DNA of 48,733 nt from Bacillota bacterium (lineage in GTDB: Bacteria; Bacillota; Clostridia; Christensenellales; Aristaeellaceae): the NCBI GenBank assembly GCA_023392515.1, contig JAEVYX010000077.1:1-48733 (forward strand). The letters run 5' to 3'. Position numbers and translations under genes: made by a program. Below, piece after piece: positions 24,270 to 31,827 of the stretch. How positions within the stretch are numbered: the stretch's first letter is position 1; each line of letters opens with the position of its first letter. A model generated the notes under the pieces. It did not search any database and was not told the origin of the DNA. It saw only the letters and a program-made list of their open reading frames with translations.

Positions 24270-24935
24270 ATGAGGCCGTTGATTTCCCCTTCGGTCATGT
24301 GTGCTGATTTGATGGAGCTTCGGCCTCATTTGCGGGAGCTGGAGACTCTGGGCGTGGACTATCTGCACGTAGATGTGATGGACGGCGTGTTCGTGCCGAA
24401 TTATGCGTTTGGAACAGACTTTGTACAGCATTTGCGGGAAGCAACCACCATCCCGCTGGATGTGCACCTGATGGTGGACCGCCCGGATGACAAACTATCC
24501 TTCTTCCGCTTTCAGCCCGGCGACATGGTCAGCGTGCATGTCGAGGCCACGCCGCACCTGCAGCGGGCATTGGCCAGGCTGCGTGCAATGGGGGCAAGGC
24601 CGATGGCTGCGCTCAATCCGGCCACTCCCATATGCGTTCTGGAGGATGTGCTGCCTGATCTGGACGGCGTGCTGATGATGACCGTCAACCCCGGATTTGC
24701 AGGGCAGTCAGTTATTCCCCAGGTAATTGACAAAATCGCCAGGCTTCGTGCCTGGCTGAATGAAAAAGGCTATCCGGATATTTTGATCGAAGTGGATGGC
24801 AATGTCAGTTTTGCCAATGCGCCCATCATGCGTCGTGCCGGGGCCGATATCTTTGTTTTAGGTACGTCCAGCATTTACGCAAAGGGAGATACATTGAAAA
24901 ACAACTTGTGCAGGCTGCTTGACTCTTTCAAGTAG
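24270..24935 (+). CDS. Ribulose-phosphate 3-epimerase family protein (possibly allulose-6-phosphate type)
   Basis: A 221-residue TIM barrel that epimerises a ketose phosphate at C3. The metal and catalytic residues are visible: H33 and D35 (LHVDVMDG), H66 (DVHLMV) and D176 (EVDGNVS), with the phosphate-binding VNPGFAGQ and GTSSIY loops. The N-terminus ISPSVMCADLMEL resembles AlsE, the D-allulose-6-phosphate 3-epimerase, as much as ordinary Rpe, so either D-ribulose-5-phosphate or a 6-carbon ketose phosphate may be the substrate. The ATG at 24270 has GGAGG eight bases upstream, inside the end of araM. Together with the divergent kinase it would complete entry of a pentulose into the pentose phosphate pathway. 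Confidence 0.88.
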   Translation: MRPLISPSVMCADLMELRPHLRELETLGVDYLHVDVMDGVFVPNYAFGTDFVQHLREATTIPLDVHLMVDRPDDKLSFFRFQPGDMVSVHVEATPHLQRALARLRAMGARPMAALNPATPICVLEDVLPDLDGVLMMTVNPGFAGQSVIPQVIDKIARLRAWLNEKGYPDILIEVDGNVSFANAPIMRRAGADIFVLGTSSIYAKGDTLKNNLCRLLDSFK

Positions 24936-25002
24936 ATATGCAATTCAACTCGGCAGCAATCCAGTCCGCCAGACGATGCGATAATCGGAAGAACTGTCCG
25001 AC

Positions 25003-25036
25003 AAAAAAATTTCGGCCTCAAAGCCGAAATTTTTTT
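25003..25036. terminator. Bidirectional intrinsic terminator
   Basis: AAAAAAATTTCGGC (25003-25016) and GCCGAAATTTTTTT (25023-25036) form a perfect 14-bp stem with a six-base loop. U-runs exist in both directions. It ends the araM-epimerase transcript on the plus strand and importer operon 3 on the minus strand. Confidence 0.93.
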
Positions 25037-25051
25037 GCTATTTATTGCCCT

Positions 25052-27961
25052 TCAATCTATTACTATGCGTGTTTCCGGCTGGGCTTTCTCAGGAAATTTC
25101 GCAAAACCAGCCTTTTCATAATCAGAGCAGCCCGTCAGTTCCAAAAGAACTTGAGCGGCATGCTCCCTGAAAACAGCCCGCCCGTCCCGAGTGAATGCGA
25201 TCAGCCGCTGATAGCCTTCTTTCCCGCCGCACCGGGCCAAAGCCCTGGCAATGCCCAATTCCAGCCAGGCTGAGCTGCTTATGCTCTCCGAATCGTCATT
25301 TTCCTTCTGGATATACCCTGATATATAGGGCTTGTGCAAAAGCTCCGTCAACGGTGCAACCGCCACATTGTCCGCCAGCCGCTCCATGACAAAAACCAGA
25401 CAAAGCAGCCTGTCGAAATACGGAACGCACCATTTGTCCAACCGGGTGTGATGATAGGTATCCTCGCCCTTCACCACTGGGCCACCCGCTTCTGCTTTTT
25501 GCACATAAGGCAATATCAGCGGCAGGGCACGCTTATCCGCCGCCACCCCCAGCAAAGTGATGATGCGATTAATACGGAAATACAATCCCAACTCTCCGTC
25601 CCACCGGATATACTTGCGTCCGAATTCCTCATTGGAAAGCAGGATGGATGCATCGGTTATATCTTTCGCTTGTTCAAGCGCCCCCATCAAGGCATCCACA
25701 CCTTCGGGATGCCCGAAAAATGCCAGCGCCATGGCATGATTCTCTTTGATATCCCCATCCGGCAAAGATAGGTATTGCTTGTACAGCCGGGGCAGCATTT
25801 CATCCCGGGGCTGAAGCATCGTGTGCAAAAGCCCCATGGGTTCGCCGGTTTTCAATTCCTCCAATGCCGCTTCACTATCAATACCGTCCAAAAAAGCCCA
25901 GCCGGGCAAATTTCCAAGCCCAATCAGTTCATCCTGAACAGGGCGCAGGGGAATGTTCCGCACATCTACACCCAACCTAATACTCCGGGCCGCAATTAGC
26001 CCCAGGGCATAGCCTGCGTTTTCCACATCCGCATTCATGCGGAACAGGCTGGAAGCATCCCTCGTGGCGCTGACGGCTTTGCCGCCAACCAGCAGGCCAT
26101 CAATCCCCTTGGGGATAAAGCACCTGTAAGGAAGGCGCACATGAATGGGATTTTCGTTGAATTCCAGCATGCCCATCCGAAGCAAAACGGAGGAGGCAAT
26201 GCCATGGGTATCATAGGGAGTACAGGCCATGGAAACAAGGTCGTCAAACGGCTTTTTTAGCAGCACATCCGTCAGGGTGAGGGTATACTCCCCTTCAACC
26301 CGGCGCGTTTCCCGCAGGTTGGGGAAGGGGGAAAAGTCAAGATCGCTGTTCCTTCCATGCGCGGCAAGTATAGCCCGGAGAAGCTCATCATACCGGTCTG
26401 GATGGAACACATCAAAGTCCGTGTGGTAGGGAGCGTCCGTCCACCTCTCCATCTTCCAGGCGCTGTCGCCCCACTGGCCGTTGGTCATTACGGAGCCGTC
26501 CAGCGGACATCCCACCTGATACTTCGCACCGGCAAACGCAGCCACATCTCCATCGGACGTGGCGTCTATAAAAACATGACCCTGCACTTCAAACAATCCA
26601 TCATTATTAGCTACCCACAGGGCGCGGACCTTGTTCCCTTCCATCCTCACGCCGCTCACGGTATGCCCGGACAAAAAGGTGCAGGCCGGATTGAGCAGGG
26701 TTTTGTGATACAGTAGTATCCGCGCAATGCGGTCTTTCGCTTTTCCGTCTCCGCCAATGGCAGCAGACAGCGCGGCTGTCTCCCCATTCATTTTGGCAGC
26801 CATGCCTTCCACGAAACCGAAATAGTTGCCGGATACCCTGCCCAAGGTGCGGTTCCCGCCGGTATCATGCTCCGGGTTAAGCACCACTGTCTCCGTTCCT
26901 TTTTCAAGCAAGGCCAATGCAGCAAACACGCCGGCCGAGCCTGCCCCTGCCACCACCGCTTGAACAGTGTGAACCGGAATTTGCCCATCTGCAAGCAGGC
27001 GCACTTTTTGAAGGCAGGAAGGCAGTCCGGCTGCCTCTTCTGTTTCAAAGGTGTTCAGTGCCTTTCCATGCAGCATAAAGCAAAGGGGCGCCTCATTGTC
27101 CGGCTCCTGTAACTCCAACGCCGATAGCAGCTTGGCCGCTTTCTCCTGGCAGGCGTGCAAGTCGGAAGTGGAAATCTCTCCACTCCAGCAAAACGGGAAA
27201 TGCGTCATGCCAGGAGCCGCATCTACTTCTGCCACATCCTGTATCAGCATCTCCGGCGCCAAGTCCAGGAGATGGGCATTGGCATACCTCTCCGCATTTC
27301 CGCGCAGCCAATGGAATACATCCAGTACCTTTAGCCGGGCTTCCTGTTCCAGGCGCCCCCTGCCGATGGCGGAAATAGGCCCGGACGCCGTATACCGCAT
27401 TTCAGCAGCTACGGTATTGGGCAGAAGGCTTGAATGGATATGGATCTTATTTTCTTCCAGTCCAAAGAAATCCGGCATCGGAATCCACGTTTCATACTGG
27501 GTTCTGAGATTGTCCATAACAAAGGTATAACTGACCTGCATCTCCCGTGCCTGGCGCGGTTTCGCTTTTCCAAGCTGGGCATACCCTGCCGCTGTCCCGG
27601 TGGTGTCAACAATTTGTTTTGCCGCAAGCCACTGCAGGCCAAATTTATTGCCAATCAGCACACCACATGGGCGCTGTCCTCTCAAGGCAATCCCTACTGG
27701 CGTACTGAGCAAAAGCACCTGTACGCCTGCGTCTATAAGCTCCCGCAGCATCAGCTTTTTTCTTGCTCCCACCGCCTGGAAAACCTCATGGGATGTGCTT
27801 CCGTTTAAAATCCAACTATGTGCCGTAGCCGTCAGCTCATGGCCGACAAATCCCCGCCGCTCAATCAGGGCAACGCGCTTTCCCTGCCTGGCAGCCTCAA
27901 GGGCGGCATAATAGCCGGCTACTCCGCCCCCCAATACTGCAATATCCACCGATGTCTGCAT
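25052..27961 (-). CDS. Tandem FAD oxidoreductase with helical-repeat C-terminus
   Basis: A 969-residue cytoplasmic protein. The first module has the FAD motif IAVLGGGVAGYYAALEAARQ (about 7-26) and VDTTGTAAGYAQLG, but the usual G-x-RESRR and C-terminal FAD segments are missing before the second module begins. The second module (about 333-720) is complete: VVAGAGSAGVFAALALLEKG, HVFIDATSDGDVAAFAGA, LRETRRVEGEY and VGGKAVSATRDASSLFRM. From about 730 to the end the chain looks like HEAT-type helical repeats (ALMGALEQ, ALPLILPYVQK, PLTELLHK, AAQVLLELTG). The ATG at 27961 has AGGAGG upstream. It is the last gene of importer operon 3. The substrate is unknown. The first module may be a degenerate or electron-transfer partner. 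Confidence 0.8.
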   Translation of the reverse strand: MQTSVDIAVLGGGVAGYYAALEAARQGKRVALIERRGFVGHELTATAHSWILNGSTSHEVFQAVGARKKLMLRELIDAGVQVLLLSTPVGIALRGQRPCGVLIGNKFGLQWLAAKQIVDTTGTAAGYAQLGKAKPRQAREMQVSYTFVMDNLRTQYETWIPMPDFFGLEENKIHIHSSLLPNTVAAEMRYTASGPISAIGRGRLEQEARLKVLDVFHWLRGNAERYANAHLLDLAPEMLIQDVAEVDAAPGMTHFPFCWSGEISTSDLHACQEKAAKLLSALELQEPDNEAPLCFMLHGKALNTFETEEAAGLPSCLQKVRLLADGQIPVHTVQAVVAGAGSAGVFAALALLEKGTETVVLNPEHDTGGNRTLGRVSGNYFGFVEGMAAKMNGETAALSAAIGGDGKAKDRIARILLYHKTLLNPACTFLSGHTVSGVRMEGNKVRALWVANNDGLFEVQGHVFIDATSDGDVAAFAGAKYQVGCPLDGSVMTNGQWGDSAWKMERWTDAPYHTDFDVFHPDRYDELLRAILAAHGRNSDLDFSPFPNLRETRRVEGEYTLTLTDVLLKKPFDDLVSMACTPYDTHGIASSVLLRMGMLEFNENPIHVRLPYRCFIPKGIDGLLVGGKAVSATRDASSLFRMNADVENAGYALGLIAARSIRLGVDVRNIPLRPVQDELIGLGNLPGWAFLDGIDSEAALEELKTGEPMGLLHTMLQPRDEMLPRLYKQYLSLPDGDIKENHAMALAFFGHPEGVDALMGALEQAKDITDASILLSNEEFGRKYIRWDGELGLYFRINRIITLLGVAADKRALPLILPYVQKAEAGGPVVKGEDTYHHTRLDKWCVPYFDRLLCLVFVMERLADNVAVAPLTELLHKPYISGYIQKENDDSESISSSAWLELGIARALARCGGKEGYQRLIAFTRDGRAVFREHAAQVLLELTGCSDYEKAGFAKFPEKAQPETRIVID

Positions 27962-27989
27962 GTGCGCTCCTCCTTTGGCAGCAGGGTCT

Positions 27990-28034
27990 GCATAACAAGC
28001 GGCGGCTCGCCGCGGCAAGCCGCCACTTGCATGC
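27990..28034 (-). other. Very strong intercistronic stem-loop after the LplA-like gene
   Basis: Read on the minus strand, GCATGCAAGTGGCGGCT pairs with AGCCGCCGCTTGTTATGC, with two or three mismatches, around a GC-rich loop. It lies between the binding-protein stop codon and the ribosome site of the tandem FAD gene. No U-tract follows, so mRNA stabilisation or attenuation is more likely than full termination. Confidence 0.7.
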
Positions 28035-28053
28035 TATTAAATGAAGAAATATG

Positions 28054-29544
28054 TTACTGCATCGTTTGCCACAAGGCGTTGACTTCGTCCTGAATCTTCT
28101 GGCCGCCCCGGGTCAGATATCTGGACTGCATGGCATCCAATTCCTCGATAGGCAGTTCTCCCTGGATTACCTTCAGCGTGGTGGCAGATACATCCGTATC
28201 CAGATCCGAGTAATCAGCCATGGCAGGTACGGTACCCCAGAACTTGTTCTCCAGCAGATACTTGTTAGAGGTAGCAATAGAGGAAATCACATCAGGGGTA
28301 TTGTAGCGCCGGTCGGTCATGGTCTGAATGCGGCTGGGATTGGCAAAGCCTTCGGCATAACGGGTGTTAGCGTCGTCATAGGGCTTGATGCGCAGGAACT
28401 TGCCTTCGGCGTCCCAGTCCCAATGCACGCCGCGAATGCCATTTTCGCTAAGCAGCCAGTTTTCCACGTCCTTAGCAAACCAGTTCAGCGACTGCATTAA
28501 CAATTCAGGGTTTTTGCAGTTGGCGGAGAAAACGATGGTCCGCCAGGAGCCAAATGAGGGGGGATTTCCGCGCTGACCGCTGGGCCCTTCCACCGGTGCA
28601 AAGGTTACAAGATCAGCCTCGGGATACACAGCCCGCAAAGCCTGTTCTCTGGGGTCGGCGCTGTCCTGCACCCAGGCATGGCTAAACGCTGCGCCTACCG
28701 TTCCGTTGACCAGCTTTTCTTCCAGATTGGTGCCGCTCATCACAGGGAATTCGGGATCGATGATGCCTTCCTTATACCAGTCCCGCAGCACGGCAACGGC
28801 ATCCTTGAATTCCTGGGTCATGAAGCCCTTCACCAGTTTGTCGTCCCGCAGATACCAGTGGGAGGGGGTAATGCCAAAGGCGTTGTAGACCATGTTCATG
28901 CCGTTGGAGGGAATCCCCAGAATATCGGAAACGGTGCCCATGCCATAGGTGTCCTTCTTGCCGTTGCCGTCCGGGTCATTGTTGGTGAAAGCTGCCAGCA
29001 CATCGTGAAGCTCATCAAGCGTTTCGGGCATTTCAAGATTCAATTTTTTCAGCCAGTCCGTGCGGATGATGGGGCCGGCAGAGTTGGCTTCATTGCCAGG
29101 ATCGTTGAAATAGTACATGGAGGGCAGGCCCCATAGTTCCCCGTCATAAGTGAAAGCATCCAGGGAAGAGGGGTAGATGTAAGGTGCCATGTCCTGGCCG
29201 TATTTTTCAAACAGCTCTGTCAGGGGCATGATAACGCCCTGGTTTTTCCATTCCAGCACCTGGGCGACCGTTCCATACCACATATCGGGCATTTCGTTGG
29301 ATGCGATGTAAAGTTGGATTTTGGTGTTGTAATCGTCGGTGGAGCTGTAACCTTCCACTTCGAATTGCACGCCCGTCTTTTCCTTAAGCGTTGTCAGCGC
29401 CAGGTTGTTTTCAGTTTTGTCGGGGAAACCGGCAACCATCGTGTTGGACAATACTTTAAACACCGGTGTTTCCGCCTGCGCCAATGCAGCCGTCTGGGAC
29501 AGTGCCATAGCCAGTACCAGCAACAATCCAAGTAACTTTTTCAT
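28054..29544 (-). CDS. ABC transporter substrate-binding protein, LplA/YtcQ-like
   Basis: A 496-residue secreted binding protein of the large carbohydrate-binding type found with LplB/LplC permeases. The signal peptide (MKKLLGLLLVLAMALSQTAA, then LAQAE) is of the signal-peptidase-I kind without a lipobox, as in the other two binding proteins here. Family landmarks are NEMPDMWYGT, DPDGNGKKDTYGMG with a calcium-loop-like DPDGNGK, and SFGSWRTIVFSANCKNPE. The ATG at 29544 has AAGGAGG upstream. Relatives import rhamnogalacturonan fragments or other complex oligosaccharides, but no specificity can be assigned here. It is followed by a strong stem-loop before the tandem FAD gene. Confidence 0.88.
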   Translation of the reverse strand: MKKLLGLLLVLAMALSQTAALAQAETPVFKVLSNTMVAGFPDKTENNLALTTLKEKTGVQFEVEGYSSTDDYNTKIQLYIASNEMPDMWYGTVAQVLEWKNQGVIMPLTELFEKYGQDMAPYIYPSSLDAFTYDGELWGLPSMYYFNDPGNEANSAGPIIRTDWLKKLNLEMPETLDELHDVLAAFTNNDPDGNGKKDTYGMGTVSDILGIPSNGMNMVYNAFGITPSHWYLRDDKLVKGFMTQEFKDAVAVLRDWYKEGIIDPEFPVMSGTNLEEKLVNGTVGAAFSHAWVQDSADPREQALRAVYPEADLVTFAPVEGPSGQRGNPPSFGSWRTIVFSANCKNPELLMQSLNWFAKDVENWLLSENGIRGVHWDWDAEGKFLRIKPYDDANTRYAEGFANPSRIQTMTDRRYNTPDVISSIATSNKYLLENKFWGTVPAMADYSDLDTDVSATTLKVIQGELPIEELDAMQSRYLTRGGQKIQDEVNALWQTMQ

Positions 29545-29602
29545 GAGATACCCTCCTTGCGTATTCATATAAGCATACGATCAGGCAAATGTTCCTTCCT
29601 CC

Positions 29603-30469
29603 TTACCCCTTCACAGAACCAACCATCACCCCTTTTACAAAAAATCTTTGGAGGAACGGATACACGCACAAAATAGGTATGCTGATGACCATAATGCTGG
29701 CCGCTTTTACGGTTTCCGGGGTAATGCCTGCGGCATTCTCCACATTCAACACATCGTCCGCCCGGGAGGAATTGATGATTTCCATCAATATCTGCTGCAG
29801 CACCCGCATCTCCCGCTTGCTGATATACAAAAGCGCATTAAAGTAGTTGTTCCAGTAGCTTACGGCCAGCCACAGCCCAACAGTGGCCAGCACCGGCCCG
29901 GATAAGGGCAGGATTAGGGAAAAGAAGATACGGATGTCACCGGCTCCGTCAATGTGGGCCGATTCCTCAATCTCTGCCGGGATGTTGGCAAAGAAATTGC
30001 GCATAATCAGTACATTGTAGGAGGCTACCAGCACCGGCAGGATCAGCGACCAGTGGGAGTTAATAAGCCCCATTTCCCGCACCACCAGAAAGGTGGGAAT
30101 CATGCCGCCGTTAAACACAAAGGTGAATACTACCATCATGGTAAAAAGTTTGTGCATGGGTAAATCCTTCCGGGACAAGGGATAGGCGGTAGTGCTGGTG
30201 ACAAGCAGACTCAATACGGTTCCCGCAATGGTTACAAAGAGGGTATTTCCAAAACCGTATCCCATAGCGCTGGAAGTGAGCACCGTTTTATATGCTGCCA
30301 GGGAAAAGCCCCTGGGCAGCAGAAACGCTCCTCCTTGCCTGGCTTGAATGGCGTCGCTGATGGACAAGCTTATTTGATACCAGAACGGATAGATCATGAT
30401 AATGCTCAAAAGCGCAATCAGAAGGGCATTTATCGTCAATGCCAGCCGTTCTCCTCTGGTCTTGATCAC
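29603..30469 (-). CDS. Carbohydrate ABC transporter permease, LplC/YtcP type
   Basis: A 288-residue permease with six membrane segments. It has an EAA-like loop IEESAHIDGAGDIRIFFSLI and the family C-terminus FLQRFFVKGVMVGSVKG. The best start is GTG at 30469, with GGAGG seven bases upstream and a four-base overlap (GTGA) with the stop of the upstream permease; the adjacent GTG at 30472 is nearly as good. A farther in-frame ATG lies well inside the upstream gene. It pairs with the LplB-type permease and has no ATPase gene in its operon. Confidence 0.9.
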   Translation of the reverse strand: MIKTRGERLALTINALLIALLSIIMIYPFWYQISLSISDAIQARQGGAFLLPRGFSLAAYKTVLTSSAMGYGFGNTLFVTIAGTVLSLLVTSTTAYPLSRKDLPMHKLFTMMVVFTFVFNGGMIPTFLVVREMGLINSHWSLILPVLVASYNVLIMRNFFANIPAEIEESAHIDGAGDIRIFFSLILPLSGPVLATVGLWLAVSYWNNYFNALLYISKREMRVLQQILMEIINSSRADDVLNVENAAGITPETVKAASIMVISIPILCVYPFLQRFFVKGVMVGSVKG

Positions 30470-31422
30470 CACAGCCCCTCCTCTCCCATTCTGCGAATAA
30501 TCCAATTGGAACCCCATACCAGCGCCAGGTTAATGATGCCCTTGAACAAATCGGCCGCGGTAGAAAAACCAATCTGCCCTTTGGTAATGCCCATGCGATA
30601 AACGAACGTACCCAGAATATCGCCTACGTCATAGACGGATACGTTGTACATAAGCAACACTTGTTCAAAGCCTGCATCCATTACACTGCCCAAGCGCATG
30701 ATAAAGGTGATGATGATGGCACTCATGATACAGGGGATCGTCACATGCCAAATGCGATGGAAAAGCCCCGCACCGTCCATCAAGGCTGCTTCATACAATT
30801 CCGGATTGATACCGGCAATGGCTGCAAGATAAATGACCGTGTTCCATCCGGCTTCCTTCCAAATGGAGGTCAAAACAATAATGGTCCGGAAGTATTTGGA
30901 TTCGGCAAGAAATACGCTGCTCTGCCCGCCAAAGAGCTCTACAATATAGTTGATGAGGCCTCGGGAGGAAAGCAGGGAGTTGACAACCCCCGTAAAAATC
31001 ACCCAGGATAAAAAGTGGGGCAGGTACAGTGCCGTTTGGGCCAGCCGCTTTCCGCCGGTATGGCGTATTTCGTTAAGCATGATAGACAAAAGAATCGGAA
31101 CCGGAAAAAACAGCACGATCTTGTACAAGCTGATAATGATCGTATTTCGAAATACCTGCCAGAAATCCGGTGAGCTGATCAGCCGTTCAAAATGGTCCAG
31201 CCCAATAAAGGGGCTTCCCGTTATGCCCAGCAGCGGCTTGAAATCCTTAAAAGCGACTGTGATCCCATACATGGGCACATATCTGAAAATAATGTAATAT
31301 AGCAGGCCCGGCAACAGCAATAGCAATAGCTGCCATTTCTTGCGGCACTGTCTAATAAGGGAAGGTCTTATATTCCGTCCCGTGCCGGGAGATTTGGCCT
31401 GTGAATAAATTGGCGTATGCAT
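30466..31422 (-). CDS. Carbohydrate ABC transporter permease, LplB/YteP type
   Basis: A 318-residue permease. The N-terminal segment KKWQLLLLLLPGLLYYIIFR, then YVPMYGITVAFKDF, and the EAA loop LYEAALMDGAGLFHRIWHVT are typical of LplB. The only in-frame start is the ATG at 31422, but its ribosome site is poor: AAGGT touches the ATG, and AGGAGG lies about 20 bases upstream. It is the first gene of operon 3, behind a 405-base non-coding stretch. Confidence 0.9.
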   Translation of the reverse strand: MHTPIYSQAKSPGTGRNIRPSLIRQCRKKWQLLLLLLPGLLYYIIFRYVPMYGITVAFKDFKPLLGITGSPFIGLDHFERLISSPDFWQVFRNTIIISLYKIVLFFPVPILLSIMLNEIRHTGGKRLAQTALYLPHFLSWVIFTGVVNSLLSSRGLINYIVELFGGQSSVFLAESKYFRTIIVLTSIWKEAGWNTVIYLAAIAGINPELYEAALMDGAGLFHRIWHVTIPCIMSAIIITFIMRLGSVMDAGFEQVLLMYNVSVYDVGDILGTFVYRMGITKGQIGFSTAADLFKGIINLALVWGSNWIIRRMGEEGLW

Positions 31423-31637
31423 ACCTTTATAGCCAACCGCCTTTCCTCCTGCTGTATATCTCTTCGGAAAGTAACTTTTCCGACAGCAAGCCTATCTATA
31501 AAATTACCAGTTGACACTCGAACAGCACAGCGCTGCTTTTTGGCCAAAGGAGCAGGTTTTTTATAAAAATCAAATGGTCTTTGCAGCCTTTTGGACTGTA
31601 ACCGCCAACCATACAAAGCGCGCCGTTCGTTGTTTTC

Positions 31638-31646
31638 AGCATAGCA
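31638..31646 (-). promoter_or_regulatory. Possible extended -10 promoter of operon 3
   Basis: Read on the minus strand, TGCTATGCT fits the extended -10 pattern TGnTATnnT. The -35 region (TTTGCG, 17 bases upstream) is poor, which would be expected for a promoter that needs an activator such as the AraC-type protein upstream. Confidence 0.35.
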
Positions 31647-31762
31647 CACAAAGACCGGTACGCAAATTGGAGATTCTTCACAATTACGAAACAGCCTTAA
31701 TACTCGCTATTGTACTTTTTTCAGGTAATGAAATTAATTTATGATTCGGTTAAATAATCGCC

Positions 31763-31812
31763 ATAAAAAACAAAAATGCTCCTCCCGGAAGTCCATTGTA
31801 TTTCGGGAGGAG
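31763..31812 (-). terminator. Intrinsic terminator of the AraC-type regulator gene
   Basis: CTCCTCCCG (31812-31804 on the minus strand) pairs with CGGGAGGAG (31787-31779), and the stem is followed by CATTTTTGTTTTTTATGG. The U-rich tail runs away from the regulator gene, so the regulator and operon 3 are probably separate transcripts. Confidence 0.8.
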
Positions 31813-31827
31813 TATGAAATCCCTTTA

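Larger units (their letters stand above)
31423..31827. other. Non-coding stretch between the AraC-type regulator and operon 3
   Basis: These 405 bases hold the regulator's terminator at the right end and, on the minus strand, an extended -10 promoter candidate near 31640. A small inverted repeat, TCGGAAA-GTAACT-TTTCCGA (31464-31483), lies in the likely leader. No convincing gene is present. AraC-type operators are usually degenerate direct repeats and none was identified with confidence. Confidence 0.5.
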
